Of a DNA stretch of 64,000 bases, positions 22,993 through 34,144 are shown one piece after another (position 1 is the first letter of the stretch; each line of letters starts with the position of its first letter). This stretch comes from Adiantum capillus-veneris. Its lineage: Eukaryota > Streptophyta > Polypodiopsida > Polypodiales > Pteridaceae. The notes under the pieces are model-generated. The model worked only from the letters and a program-made list of their open reading frames with translations, made no database searches and had not been told where the DNA came from. The stretch spans positions 66,854,935 to 66,918,934 of the forward strand of contig CM043950.1 of assembly GCA_014529385.2 (NCBI GenBank), written 5' to 3'. Made by a program: the position numbers and the translations under genes.

Positions 22993-24695
22993 TGAAACCA
23001 GCCCGTAGGGCGGTAGGCGTTGGCTTTCACCCGAAATTCTTTACTTTAGACTTTACGTCACAAAGGAGCTTCGCGAATAAGCCTGTGACTGGAATTCAAC
23101 ACTTCAAGACAAACCACGACCTGACAGCTAGAGCGCTACCAAACAGACAACGACACCCTGTTGGCCCCAAAGACTGGCGCCCCTTTCGGTAGTTCTTTAT
23201 TCTTATTATACTTGAGAAAAACCTGTAAACTTCCACAAGATGTCCCACTTTTATCAGGCTGAAATTCCTCTACTCCAACCCGATTTCGGCAACATAACCA
23301 CAGTAGAAGTCTCCACGGACAAAATCCCAAGCAAACATTGACTTTCCACGCACTTTAGAGCACTTTGCAAAACCTGGAGAAAAATTGCAGCTCGCTGAAT
23401 TCTCTGTTTTTGCGCTCCGATCTGCATGCCAATCACTTTTCTAGGTAGACCTCGAGCTCTCGCACCTGTAGGGTCACTTGCCCCTTGAATTAGAAGAGAT
23501 TCCTTGCGGGAAATCTCTCCAAAATAGCATGTACAAGCACCCAATGCTTTCCCGAGACTCCCTTGACAAATAAACGATCCGAAGCCTTGCACCTAGCCCT
23601 CACCAAGCTGTCCAAACCTGTCCATGGCTGTAATTGCAGGTTTTTGACTCAATTTCGCCAACATATCGGCGCAAATATCCCTGTAGGTCAAAAGTACACG
23701 TCACGGACACTTTCCCTTGCGGTATGGAAGCTTTCCAATGAGCTGTAGGTCAATTTCAGCGTGCTGTAATTTACTGTTTTGCCATTGTTTGGTGCCTACT
23801 GCCCTGTACACGCATCACAAGCCTTTCCGAGGCTCCCCTGACAATTCCCTACAATTTTGGTGCGAAACCCTAAACCTGCAGAAAAACACAGCAGGCTGTA
23901 ATTCTCTGTTTTGGATTGTTTCGAGCGGAGCAAGCACGCCTACGCGTGTCTCAGGTGCTCCCGCACGCAATGGGACAGTTCCCCTGTAAATCGGACGAGT
24001 TTTCACGCGAGAATACTCTCCGTCTTCGCATTCCTTCGCGATGTGCCTACCTGAAGGGGATTAGCAATGAGCTAATCGGGTTCCTGTACATAAGGCTCTT
24101 GCCTTGGCAAACGCGCATAAAACCCCCAGAACTGTACATGATCATCTGAGAAGCCCAACTAGTGGGGCATTACCATATGTGCAAAGGGGAGAGAGAGATA
24201 CGCGAGAGCAAATCATCGAGCTACATAGAGCAAGGGAGAAGGCAAGCTTTCCATTAGAGCTGTGATCACCTACACCCACTACTCACACACACTGTAGCAA
24301 CCTCTTATGGGCTGAAATCGACCCCCTCTCAAATTGGGCGCCCCCTCTTCATGCAAATCTAGCAAAAGCATCAGGAGCCGCCAAGTGTCCAATTTGCCAC
24401 TTTTGAGTTAATTTCCTAGTACCCACCAACTTATAAGTGTCGCGAGGGGCCTAAATGACTTTGAACTGAACCTAGACACCCTTTTACTCCTCGGATTCCA
24501 GTGCCGATTAGCCCGACCAACTCGTGGTGACCTGCCCTTCCCGACGCGGGTGAAACTCTTGGCTGTTTGCCGTTTCACACTAGCCACGCAATGTCCGACC
24601 ATTTGCAACTTCAGAAAGAGGGTCTCAAAAACTAAACAAAAATCATCGGAAAGAAACCAACAACTCAAGTTAGCAATTGCCACGTCCTCGTGACA
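22993..24695 (-). repeat. C 3' LTR
   Basis: 1703 bp, starting TGAAACCAGCCCG and ending CTCGTGACA in plus-strand reading. It keeps the uninverted order of the central segment, the shared LTR block (23163-23196) and an AATAAAG-like signal on the minus strand. It is collinear with the plus-strand LTR at 13872-15211 in reverse. Confidence 0.85.
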
Positions 24696-24784
24696 TACCA
24701 CCCTCTTAAAATCGCAAACGTCCTCGATTGCGTGCCATACATACATGCCACTGATGATCTTGTGTTGTTAGCACTCTTTTATCA

Positions 24785-25081
24785 TCACATGTATCCGCAA
24801 GAAACATTGTCAAAACATGTGTATAAATGACTTAATGAGACCTTCATACTTTTGTCAAATTGTACACTGCTATTGCACTGAATCCATGAGTGCATTTGAT
24901 CTGCTAGCTCTATCATTACCCCTCCTTTGCAGACATGGGGTTGGGGCATACATAGCTGTAACCCAAAGGCGTCAAGGTAAAGCTGCAATACATTTGGTAA
25001 CTCTGATAGTTCATGCTCTTCCATCCACTTTGCATCCATAGGCGGATAGTTCTTGAACTTCACCAAGTAGCATCTTTGCAA
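24785..25081 (-). pseudogene. C interior: pol C-terminal chromodomain-like remnant
   Basis: The minus strand reads YLVKFKNYPPMDAKWMEEHEL, broken here as YLVKFKNYPP and MDAKWMEEHEL, then LPNVLQLYLDAFGL. This is the pattern of the chromodomain that ends integrase in Ty3/gypsy chromoviruses (hydrophobic-K-[FW]-K-x-Y ... W-E). Chromodomains tether integration to marked histones in intact elements. Nothing of RT or the integrase core remains upstream. Confidence 0.65.
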
Positions 25082-25348
25082 CCTGTCCCTTAACTTTCAC
25101 GTGTGCAAAAGGCTCTTGCCTCTGCAAACAAGCATAATTCCACAACATTGTGACGTACCACCCACGACCAAGTAAGCTCAAATTTCAAGATGATTTACCG
25201 ATGCGTCAAAGAATCCAAGCAATCGCCTCAGAGAATCGACAAGCAACGTATCACCTGGCAGACCCACATCACTCCCGTAGGAGATCAAGTGGCCAATCTA
25301 CCACCGTGAGACCTCTCCCTATCCCATCTTGATTCATACTTGCAAACC

Positions 25349-25459
25349 CTAAAAACGCAGCAGAAAATCAGCCCTAATATGACCACTTTTTGGCAGGGCG
25401 ACCTGTGCGTCCTGTGAAGAGGAACCCTCTTCCTTGATGTCATCTGTCTTGTCAGCCAT
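25349..25459 (-). pseudogene. C interior: gag N-terminal remnant
   Basis: ATG at 25459 (minus) opens MADKTDDIKEEGSSS and stops after 36 codons at about 25349. It lies about 80 bp after the primer site, as in the plus-strand copy at 15297. The short frame may still be translated but lacks any Gag domain. Confidence 0.5.
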
Positions 25460-25556
25460 AGTGTAATTCCAAGTTCCTGTACTCTGTGTCTTTACCCAAA
25501 ACAATCCAGGCTCACTCTTTAAGGAAAAAGTGATTGATATCCCGGCAATGGAACCA

Positions 25557-27154
25557 TGAAACCGGCCCGTAGGGCTGTAGGCGTTGGCTTTCACCAAAAA
25601 TTCTTTATTTTAGACTTTACGACACAAAGGAACTTCACGAATAAGCCTGTGACTGGAATTCAACACTTCAAGACAAACCACGGCCTGGCAGCTAGAGCGC
25701 TACCAAGCAGACAACAACACCCTGTTGGCCCCAAAGACTAGCGCCCCTTTCGATATTTCTTTATTCTTATTATACTTGAGAAAAACCTGTAAACTTCCAC
25801 AAGATGTCCCACTTTTATCGGGCTGAAATTCCTCTACTCCAACTCGATTTCGGTAACATAACCACAGTAGAAGTCTCCACGGACAAAATCCCAAGCAAAC
25901 ATTGACTTTCCACGCACTTTAGAGCGCTTTGCAAAACCTGGAGAGAAATTGCAGCTCATTGAATTCTCTGTTTTTTGCGCTCCGATCTGCATGCCGATCA
26001 CTTTTCTGGGTAGACCTCGAGCTCTCGCACCTATAGGGTCACTTGCCCCTTGAATTAGACGAGATTTCTCACGGGAAATCTCTCCAAAATAGCATGTACA
26101 AGCACCCAATGCTTTCCCGAGACTTCCCTGACAAATAAACGATCCGAAGCCTTGCACCTAGCCCTCACCAAGCTGTCCAAACCTGTCCATGGCTGTAATG
26201 CAGGTTTTTGACACAATTTCGCCAACATAACAACGCAAATATCCCTGTAGGTCAAAAGGACACGTCACGGACACTTTCCCTTGCGGTATGGAAGCTTTCC
26301 AATGATCTGTAGGTCAATTTCAGCGTGCTGTAATTTACTGTTTTTCCACTATTTGGTGCCTACTGCCCTGTACAAGCATCACAAGGCCTTTCCGAGGCTC
26401 CCCTGACAATTCCCTGCAATTTAGGTGCGAAACCCTAAACCTGCAGAAAAACACAGCAGGCTGTAATTCTTTGTTTTGGATCGTTTCGAGCGGAGCGAGC
26501 ATGCCTACGCGTGTCTCAGGTGCTCCAGTACGCAATGGGACAGTTCCCCTATAAATCGGACGAGTTTTCACACGAGATAACTCTCCGTCTTCGCATTCCT
26601 TTGTGATCGAACCGCAGTTGGGAAGGGCAGGTCACCATGAGTTGGTCGGGCTAATCGGCACTGGAATCCGAGGAGTAAAAGGGTGTCTAGGCTCAGTTCA
26701 AAGTCATTTAGGCCCCTCGCGACACTTATAAGTTGGCAAGTACTAGGAAAATTAACTCAAAAGTGGCAAACTGGACACTTGGCGGCTCCTGATGCTTTTG
26801 CCAGATTTGCATGAAGAGGGGGAGCCCAATTTGAGAGAGGGGGCTGATTTCAGCCCGTAAGAGGTTGCTACAGTGTGTGTGAGTAGTGGATGCAGGTGAT
26901 CACAGTTTTAATGGAAAGCTTGCCTTCTCCCTTGCTCTATGTAGTGCGATGATTTGCTCTCGCGTATCTCTCTCTCCCCTTTGCACATATGGTAATGCCC
27001 CACTAGTTGGGCTTCTCAGATGACCATGTACAGTTCTGGGGGTTTCGCAATGTCCGACCATTTGCAACTTCAGAAAGAGGGTCTCAAAAATTAAACAAAA
27101 ATCATCCGAAAGAAACCAACAACTCAAGTTAGCAATTGCCACGTCCTCATGACA
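25557..27154 (-). repeat. C 5' LTR with an internal inversion
   Basis: 1598 bp, starting TGAAACCGGCCCG and ending CTCATGACA. Positions about 26609-27041 are the reverse complement of about 24119-24550 in the partner LTR, while the flanks are in normal order. Short deletions accompany both breakpoints. The shared LTR block is at 25727-25760. Confidence 0.85.
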
Positions 27155-27159
27155 GGTTG

Positions 27160-27316
27160 CCTAGAAGCAAAGCCCCAAAAGCACTAAACCCCAAAAGCAT
27201 CTGCTCCCAAAAGGTAGCGCCAGAAACTCCAAAATCTACCAATGCAAATCACAGAAATTCGTACAACCTGCCACGCGGCATAGCCGGCACAAAACTCGAA
27301 AGATCCGTACATTCTA
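27160..27316 (-). repeat. B 3' LTR, second piece
   Basis: Starts CCTAGAAGCAAAGCCCC directly after the duplicated GGTTG and matches 36290-36440 of the intact B LTR. It ends at CCGTACATTCTA, where element D is inserted. Confidence 0.8.
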
Positions 27317-27945
27317 TGTAACAGACTTGGACACGCCAAGTCGAGAATCTACCGTGACAGCACAAATAACCATTTCAAAACAGTTCACAGTTCACAATTG
27401 ATTCGCCATTGGCTTGGCGGAGTTCCGTGCCTAGAGTTATTGGCCCCAAAGACTGGTGCCCCTTTCGGTATTTCTTTTTGTATTAATCTGAATTCGAAGT
27501 ACAAGAGTGCGGGCAGGCGCTCACACTCAGACTCTGCGTCCAGATACTCTAAGTTGTTATTGGCCTACCCACTTATTTAAACAGTACAAGGGTTGCTAAA
27601 AGCAGAACCTAAGAGCTGTTAAACTCAAAAGCCTTAAAAGCTTTGGAAAAATAAAGCAAGAGACTCTTTCTCTCTCATTCTTGCTTAATGTAAAAATAAA
27701 GCAGCTTTTAAAGATTGCATGAGATTTCCAAAAGCATGCCCAAAAGTAAATCTGCTGCAATTCAGTCTCCGCAATTCCTGCAGAGGCGTCCGTACAACAT
27801 GCCACGTGGCAGCTCCGCGATCATCGCTGGAATTTGCGGGACCCTGTCCGTACAGCAGTGCCACGTCAGCATTCTGCCGGATTTCGGGTGGGCAACAGAG
27901 AGTGTATGCGTGTGTTGTGGGCACGCCACGTCACAGTTTGTGACA
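27317..27945 (-). repeat. D 3' LTR
   Basis: 629 bp, TGTAACAGAC ... GTGACA. It contains the shared LTR block (27442-27475), CTGCGTCCAGAT and TTTAAACAGTACAAGGG modules that also occur in family B. The core promoter is probably in that last module on the minus strand. Confidence 0.9.
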
Positions 27946-27984
27946 TACCCCCCTCTTGGAAGCATTGTAATCGCCCTCGATTAC
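27946..27984 (-). other. D polypurine tract and adjacent inverted repeat
   Basis: On the minus strand AAGAGGGGGGTA abuts the 3' LTR (27946-27957) and would prime plus-strand DNA synthesis. Next to it GTAATCG-CCCT-CGATTAC (27967-27984) is a 7-bp perfect stem. The same inverted repeat occurs beside other tracts at 11039-11056 and, with one mismatch, 34450-34467. Confidence 0.7.
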
Positions 27985-28529
27985 GCCTGCAAAACAGACA
28001 GAAGCCATAAACTGCCTTAGCAGACACTGACTGTTAGTACCTATGTACTAGGAACACACATCTAGCACATGTACCAATCGGTAGTCACATCACACGACAT
28101 CATAGGACATCACTCGACATCACATGACAAATCACATTCAACATTCATTCGGATCTAAGACCATGATTTATCGGCAATGCAGTTAGCAATCGCATCTAGA
28201 TCCACTCAAGAATCTCATAGATGCCCGATTGACTAACCCCTATTGCAACCATGTCTATTCGAGATCAATTAGACCAAAATGCTGCAGTCATTTCGTCTAT
28301 CAGTTCCTGCACTTAAAAACAAGTCAAGAACAAATCATTTTCATATTCAGGAATTCCATTTCATAAAGTCATACAGCAGAATACTGTCAGCTCTCACTAT
28401 CCCTAAAGCTCAAAGAGACATCAGTGACTCTAGTATTCTAAAATCAAGGCATCTGTTGACAAAGGAGCGGAGTAACTCCCCTCTTGTGCATCCCACTGCA
28501 CCAAATCTGCGGCCAAGCTGAATTCTGGG

Positions 28530-29310
28530 TTCCATTTGGAATAGACTATGCTAAACCAAAAGCTTCAAGGTAAAGGTTCACAATCTGAGGAGTATCTGCT
28601 AGGTCCTCCTCCTCCATCCACTTCCAATGCAGGATAGTTCTTGAATTTAACCAAGAACCGCCTTCTTCCTTTACCCTTATTCTTTGTGTCCATATGTGCC
28701 AAAATCTGTTCAAGAACAAGGATCTCCTCGTTTTCCTCCACTTTGGGTTGCTCATGGGCTCCCCATCTTCAGGCACATCACCTTTAAAAGGTTTCAAGAG
28801 ACTCACATGAAATGCATTGTGAATCCTCCAAGTGTCAGGCAGTTTCGGTCAAAAGGAGCCATCATTGATCTTTTCGAAGATCTGGAAAGGTCCGTAGTAT
28901 CGCACACTAAGCTTTGGAAAAAGCCTTTCCTTTCCCTTTTTCTTTCTCAGGAGTGCCTTCTCAAAACGTAAGAGCACTCAATCATCCTCCTTGAAATCGC
29001 GACAATGACGATCCGCTGCCTTTTTCTGTCTTTCCTGAGATTTCTGCAAAGCCTCGCGAACCTTGGCAAAAGCTGTGTCTAAGTCGCGCATATACTCATC
29101 AGCTTCAAAAATCTTATATGTCGTGCTTAGGAAGGGTGGAACCTTCGCGGCACAACAATCTCAAATGGCACCTTCCTCGTGGAAGAGTGTATCGTGTTGT
29201 TGTAGGCAAATTCCACCAAAGTTAGATACTTTTCCCATTGAGTCTTCTGATCCGAGATATAAGACTTCAATAAATCTAAAACCACTGAATTGGCAATCTC
29301 AAATTGCTCG
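28530..29310 (-). pseudogene. D integrase C-terminus and chromodomain
   Basis: The minus strand reads EFAYNNTIHSST, then NAFHVSLLKPFKGDVPEDGE and FLVKFKNYPA, and KWMEEEDLADTPQIVNLYLE. These correspond to the integrase GPY/F-to-chromodomain region of chromoviruses. The chromodomain is split by a frameshift (28660s). The frame ends EAFGLA near 28549, matching the end in element C (LDAFGL). Confidence 0.65.
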
Positions 29311-29315
29311 TCAGT

Positions 29316-29983
29316 CTACGGGTGGAAAGATGACGAGAATTGCAACCGCGTGCCAATGTTCTCCCAAATTGCCTTCCAAACCAAACTCGTAAATCTGGGG
29401 TCCCTTTCGGAGACAATCGTCTCAGGCATGCATGTAATCTGAATCTGGGCCACAAACAGTCTCGCGAAGTGATCTGGCTTGACTGTTTTCTTCACCGGAA
29501 TGAAATAAGCCTGCTTGCTAAATCTATCAATAACAGTCCAAATACCATCGTGACCACTCCGTGTTCTCGGGAGATCAAAAATGAAATCCATTGCAATACT
29601 TTCCGAGGGGCGGGTGGGTATGGGCAAAGGTTGTAACAATCCCTGTGCTTTATGCCTGTCAAACTTGACCTTCTGGCATACCAAGCAACTGCGCACAAAC
29701 TCGTCCACATCCTTCTTGAGTCTTGGCCAAAAGTAGTCTCTCTACCCCTTTCATGGTGGTAGCAATGCCGCGGTGACCCGTAAAAGGCGGACAATGGCAT
29801 TCGGTCATAACCTTTTTCCCTCAACGGCTGTGTAACGCATAACATGGTTTTCCTCATCAAGTAGCCATCCCGAATGGAATATCCCGCTACTGTCTCCCCA
29901 TCCCGTATCCGTGTGAAAACATTTGCAAAATCCGGATCTATGGCATACTCGTCGACCATATCCTCGAAGCTCCTATAATGCAT
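29316..29983 (-). pseudogene. D integrase, zinc and catalytic core
   Basis: The minus strand shows an amino-terminal zinc region (RSCLVCQKVKFDRH), AMDFIFDLPRTRSGHDGIWTVIDRFSKQ (quoted here in parts: AMDFIFDLP, VIDRFSKQAYFIP) and VSERDPRFTSLVWK, which together give the D-D part of the DDE core. A frameshift near 29740 separates the start (MHYRSFEDMVDEYAIDP). The C-terminal Glu-containing helix follows in the next frame. The enzyme would insert the cDNA into the host genome; this copy is inactive. Confidence 0.75.
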
Positions 29984-30609
29984 CGCGGAAATGCCAGAAC
30001 CAACGGCTTCCGAGACAAAGCATCTGCCACCAAATTCTTATGTCCCTGAACATGGACAATTTGGAAGTGAAACTGTGACAAGATATTTGCCCACCACGTC
30101 TGCTTTTCTGATAGTTGCTTCTGTGACAAGAAGTAGCATAAACTCTGATGGTCTGTAAAGGCTGACAAGTGAAACTGTGACAAGAAGTAGCATAAACTTT
30201 GATGGTCTGTAAGGTCTGTAACAGTGCTCTTACCCAGACTACGACCACAAGCATCACAGTATACTTCAAATGACTTCTGCAAGTCCGGCAAAGTCAAAAC
30301 TGGTCTCGTAGTCAATTTCTCTTTCAATGTTTGAAAGGCCGTCACCTCTGTGGGTCCCCACGAGAAAGTGACTCCTTTCTGTATCAAGATATGCAAAGGG
30401 GAAGCAACCTCTGCAAACTTTCGAATGAACCACCTGTAGTACGAACACAATCCCAAGAAGCTTCTAACTTCATGGACATTCTTCAAATGGGGCCAATCAC
30501 GGATAGTCTCTATCTTGGCCGGATCCATTTGCACTCCTGCCTGCTGACACAATGGTCCCAAAAAGTGTATCTCTGGTAGGACAAATTCACTTTTCTTCGC
30601 ATTAATCAC
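29938..30609 (-). pseudogene. D RT thumb/connection and RNase H, with internal duplication
   Basis: EFVLPEIHFLGP ... VRSFLGLCSYYRWFIRKFAEVASPL is the RT connection, and FEVYCDACG begins RNase H. Around 40 residues that should follow are missing. A short segment containing TDHQSLCYFLSQ then occurs twice (30118-30220), a tandem duplication of about 50 bp. VQGHKNLVADALSRKP marks the RNase H end. RNase H would remove the RNA strand during cDNA synthesis; the deletion makes activity unlikely. Confidence 0.75.
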
Positions 30610-30639
30610 TAACTTGTGATCTCGTAATGCCTGAAAGAC

Positions 30640-31757
30640 CTAAAGCAGATGATCTCTATGTTCTGCCTCATTCTTGGAGAAAACGATGATATCGTCAAAG
30701 AAAGTGCCAACAAATAGCCTGTACTCTTGAAAAATCTTGTCCATCATCCGGTTAAATGTTGCAGGAGTATTGGTTAAGCCAAAAGGCATCACTAAAAACT
30801 CAAATAACCCAAAAGTCGTCCGAAAGGCTGCCTTGTAGACATCTCCCGGCACGATTCGGATCTGATGATATCCACTTTTCAAGTCGACCCTGCTAAAGCA
30901 CGAGGATCCCTAAAGTCAGTCAAGTATATCATCGATTCTAGGAATTGGAAATCTGTGCTTGATGGTGATTTTGTTGAGAGCTTATGATCGATGCACATTC
31001 TCCAAGATCCGTCTTTCTTCAAAACCAACAACACAGGAGAGCAGTACGGTGAAGTACTAGGCTGGACAAGACCCTTTTCCAGGAGGTCTTTCACTTGGTT
31101 CATAATCTCTTCGTTCTGTGCTCGGCTCACACGGTAAGGTGGCCGGTTCGGTGGTGTGCTTCCAGGTATCAGATCAATGGTATGATCTTCAGGATGAGTA
31201 GGTGGTAACTCGCCTGGCAGACCCTCTAAGAAGAAATCGGCATGAGAGTGGAGAAAATCTTGGCGTTCTTTATCAAGTTCAAACATATTTTTCCTATCTT
31301 CATCACTCAACTCTTTCATAAAGATCGAGTAAACAAACAGATTGGATTTCATTAACTTTGAAATGGCCGAAGTCGATACAATAGGGGCAGACTCGCCCTT
31401 AAGCTTAATGTCAAGTACAATGGTTCTGCCCTTCTCTGTGGTCATCAAAGTCGCTTTCCTCGCCCGATAGTCGACCACGGCGTTGTTCTGGTGGTACCAG
31501 GGAATTCCCAAGAGGACATCACAACCTTCTAAAGGCATTATGTAAAAGTCCTCATGCCCCAAATACCCCTGACAATGCAACCGAAGTTTGCCAATGACAG
31601 GTGTAATGGCTATGTCCTTGCCGGGTGCCGCTAGAACTGCCTTCGCAAGTGGTCCCATCGGATCAGGAGTGATCTCGAGCCGCACCGCTTTTTCCGGTGA
31701 AATGAAGTTGGCCTTGGCTCCTCCATCAAAGAAGATCAAGGCTTCTTGATCTTTCAC
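30640..31757 (-). pseudogene. D protease and reverse transcriptase
   Basis: Protease: LIFFDGGAKANFI (31720s), where D-[S/T]-G is expected; DGGA is atypical. Linker with CDVLLGIPWYHQNNAVVDY. RT fingers: VKDLLEKGLVQPSTSPYCSPVLLV and WRMCIDHKLSTK (parts quoted). After a frameshift near 30880 the palm reads KSGYHQIRIVPGD, FEFLVMPFGLTNTPATFNR and GTFFDDIIVFS, with the catalytic FxDD (about 30700). The first palm Asp region (L[K/T]DF) is rearranged. The motifs are those of the chromovirus clade. Confidence 0.82.
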
Positions 31758-33429
31758 TTAGCCCCAAGCTTGGCAAAGTTCTGTACTCTCGTCCAACATG
31801 CTGGGATCGGTACCCACGCAATCTGGAACCAGTCTTGTTTTCATCTTGCCTTTTCTTCCACGTTCCTCAGCTGCTCTCGAACTCTCAGACCTCTCGTCGT
31901 TCTTGTCATTTTGTTCTTTCTGAGCCTTTTTAGGGCACTTCGCGGAGATATGTCCAATTTCCCCGCATCCAAAGCACTTCCCTTCCCTAATGAAGCGAGC
32001 CCGCTCCTGAGGAGTAAGCTTGGGTCGTGCATCCCTCTTTTCTGGGTTGCTCTTTCTCTTTCTACTTTCATTTGTCGAAGTCTGTTCGGCTCTTTGTGTC
32101 ATGATCTCATCGGTGGGGTAGGTCAAACTGCCAGAGTGAATGGCAAAACCCCGTTTCGCATGACTCATCAACTCCTGAATAGAAGTTGACTTTTATTCCA
32201 AGTAGTGATCTCGGATCTCTGTAGGAAGACGCAAGGTAAACCCCTCAATCTATTTCTTGAACGAGATCTTCTTAAATGAAGAGGCGGGTAGAAAAAAGCT
32301 CTAGAATCTCTTGCAATAAGCGTCCATTGTATCCTTCTTGGTCATCCGAACACACTTCCATGCAGTTCGTATGTCGCGTTCATACTCTCGAGTCAACCAA
32401 GAAGAAATAAAAAGCCTCTTGAATTTCAACCATTTAATTGGCGCAGTCTTGCTTAATAGAAGCGTGGACCACCAAGTTCGAGCACTGAGCATTCCCCTTA
32501 GAGTAAGAGGCAGCTCTCCGAATCTTAGAGTGCTCTGAGTAACACCCTCCTGCGAAAGCGATGTCAAACTACTGTACAAAAGACAAAGCCTTCGAAGCAT
32601 CTCTATATCCAGAAAACGTGTCAAATTTAATTGACTGTCCACCTTCCTTAAACTCTTGGACTTTCTTGCTTTTGTCTTCCAGAAAGTCATACTGGTTGGC
32701 TTTATGAAAATTCTTCTTCTTTGCATAAAAGTTGTTGTCGTCAGAGTCTGAACTGCTTGTAGACGAGTCCTCTGTAGAATTGTCACTCACGGGGCGAGAT
32801 TTAGGCTTCTTTGCCTTTTTCTTGCCCTTTCCGAAGCATTGCTTCTTGCTTCGCTCTTTGACTTTTCGGTCTTTTTCGCTCAAGTCAGATGAGCTAGAAG
32901 AACTATCAGAAGAAGAAGAAGAAGAAGAAGAAGAAGAAGAACTGGGTACTCCATCAAATCGAACACGCTTCTTCTGTTTCTTTGCCTTTTCAAATGTCGA
33001 CTGACGACCCAAATAGCCCGGGAAGTCAGTGCCTTTCTTCTGCTCTTTGCCGTGCTTTTCAGTTTTGTTCTGCGCGTCAAAAAGCTGAGCAATGCTTGCA
33101 TCAACCACCTTTTCTAATTCTTTCTCTGTATACTTCCTGGGAGTAGGAGATTTCTTGAAAGCGGGTTTGGGGGATGGTTTTGTGGTCTTCTGCCACTGCG
33201 TATGCACGTCATCGAAAGAGGTCTCGCTCATATATTTTGCAAATTTTGGATCCTTCGCAAAATTGAGCATCATTTTTGTTGCGTCGCCGATCAATCATTG
33301 ACGCTCCATCTCTCAACGCTCCGCCGAAGTAGGCTGAGGCGGGCCATACTCCTTGCCGGAATCTTCGTTGTGATCCCTTCCCGCATCTCCGGATGCAAAA
33401 GGAGTCGACTGATTTTTGCATGAAGCCAT
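31758..33429 (-). pseudogene. D gag with zinc knuckle
   Basis: Start ATG at 33429 (MASCKNQSTPFASGDAG). Two TGA codons follow within about 50 codons, then a long open stretch (33294-32569) with a Ser run encoded by (GAA)n on the plus strand, FKEGGQSIKFDTFSGYRDASKAL (parts quoted: FKEGGQSIKFD, DASKAL) and the retrotransposon Gag core in broken frames. Near the end CFGCGEIGHISAKC (31935-31978) is a perfect C-x2-C-x4-H-x4-C knuckle. It shares the Ser-rich and KEGGQ region with the B' gag. Confidence 0.75.
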
Positions 33430-33501
33430 AGGTGCCGCGGAAAAAAATTAGGGATCGGAAAAATTAGGGATCAGATTTCCCGTAGAAGAGAAATCGGCCG
33501 T

Positions 33502-33513
33502 GCTCTGATACCA
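33502..33513 (-). other. D primer-binding site (initiator-Met tRNA)
   Basis: On the minus strand TGGTATCAGAGC starts one base after the 5' LTR, a perfect match to the commonly used plant initiator-Met site. Confidence 0.9.
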
Positions 33514-33514
33514 C

Positions 33515-34139
33515 TGCAACAGACTTGGACACTCCAAGTCGAGAATCTACCGCAACAGCACAATAAAACCACTTCAAAATAGTTCACAGTTTACAATTGA
33601 TTCGACACTGACCCGGCGGAGTTCCGTGCCTAGAGTTATTGGCCCCAAAGATTGGCGTCCCTTTCGGTATTTCTTTTTGTATTAATCTGAATTCAAAGTA
33701 CAAGAGTGCGGGCAGGCGCTCACAGTCAGACTCTGCGTCCAGATGCTCTCAGTTGTGAGTGGCCTACCCACTTATTTAAAGAGTACAAGGGTTGTTACAG
33801 AGCCCAAAAGCTATTAAACTCAAAAGCCTTAAAAGCTTTGGAAAAATAAAGCAAGAGACTCTTTCTCTCTCATTCTTGCTTAATGTAAAAAATGGCAGCT
33901 TTCAAAGATTGCGTGAGATTTCCAAAAGCATGCCCAAAAGCAAATCTGCCACAATTCAATCTGCGCAATTCCCACTGGCGTCCGTACAACCTGTCATGTG
34001 GCAGCTCTGCGATCTTCGCCGAAATTTACAGGACCCTGTCCATATAGCAGTGCCACGTCAGCATTCCGCCGGATTTCAGGTGGGCAGCAGAGAGAGTGTA
34101 TGCGTGTGTTGTGGACACACCACGTCATAGTTTGTGACA
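33515..34139 (-). repeat. D 5' LTR
   Basis: 625 bp, TGCAACAGAC ... GTGACA, closely similar to the 3' LTR at 27317-27945 with scattered substitutions and small indels. The shared LTR block is at 33641-33674. Confidence 0.9.
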
Positions 34140-34144
34140 TTCTA

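Larger units (their letters stand above)
22993..27154 (-). mobile_element. Non-autonomous LTR retrotransposon C (long LTRs, 0.86-kb interior)
   Basis: 3' LTR 22993-24695, interior 24696-25556, 5' LTR 25557-27154. The flanking GGTTG at 22988-22992 and 27155-27159 is a perfect 5-bp target duplication. The primer site TGGTTCCATTGCCGGGA abuts the 5' LTR (25540-25556). A polypurine tract (AAGAGGGTGGTA on the minus strand, 24696-24707) abuts the 3' LTR. The interior keeps only a gag start and the end of pol, so most of gag-pol is deleted. Movement would need proteins from a related element. Confidence 0.9.
27317..34139 (-). mobile_element. Ty3/gypsy chromovirus D, complete but decayed
   Basis: LTRs 27317-27945 and 33515-34139, flanked by TTCTA on both sides (27312-27316 and 34140-34144), a perfect 5-bp duplication. 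On the minus strand the order is 5' LTR, initiator-Met primer site, gag, protease, RT, RNase H, integrase, chromodomain, 3' non-coding region, polypurine tract, 3' LTR. This is the canonical gypsy order. Stops and frameshifts occur in every domain. It inserted into the 3' LTR of element B. Confidence 0.92.
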
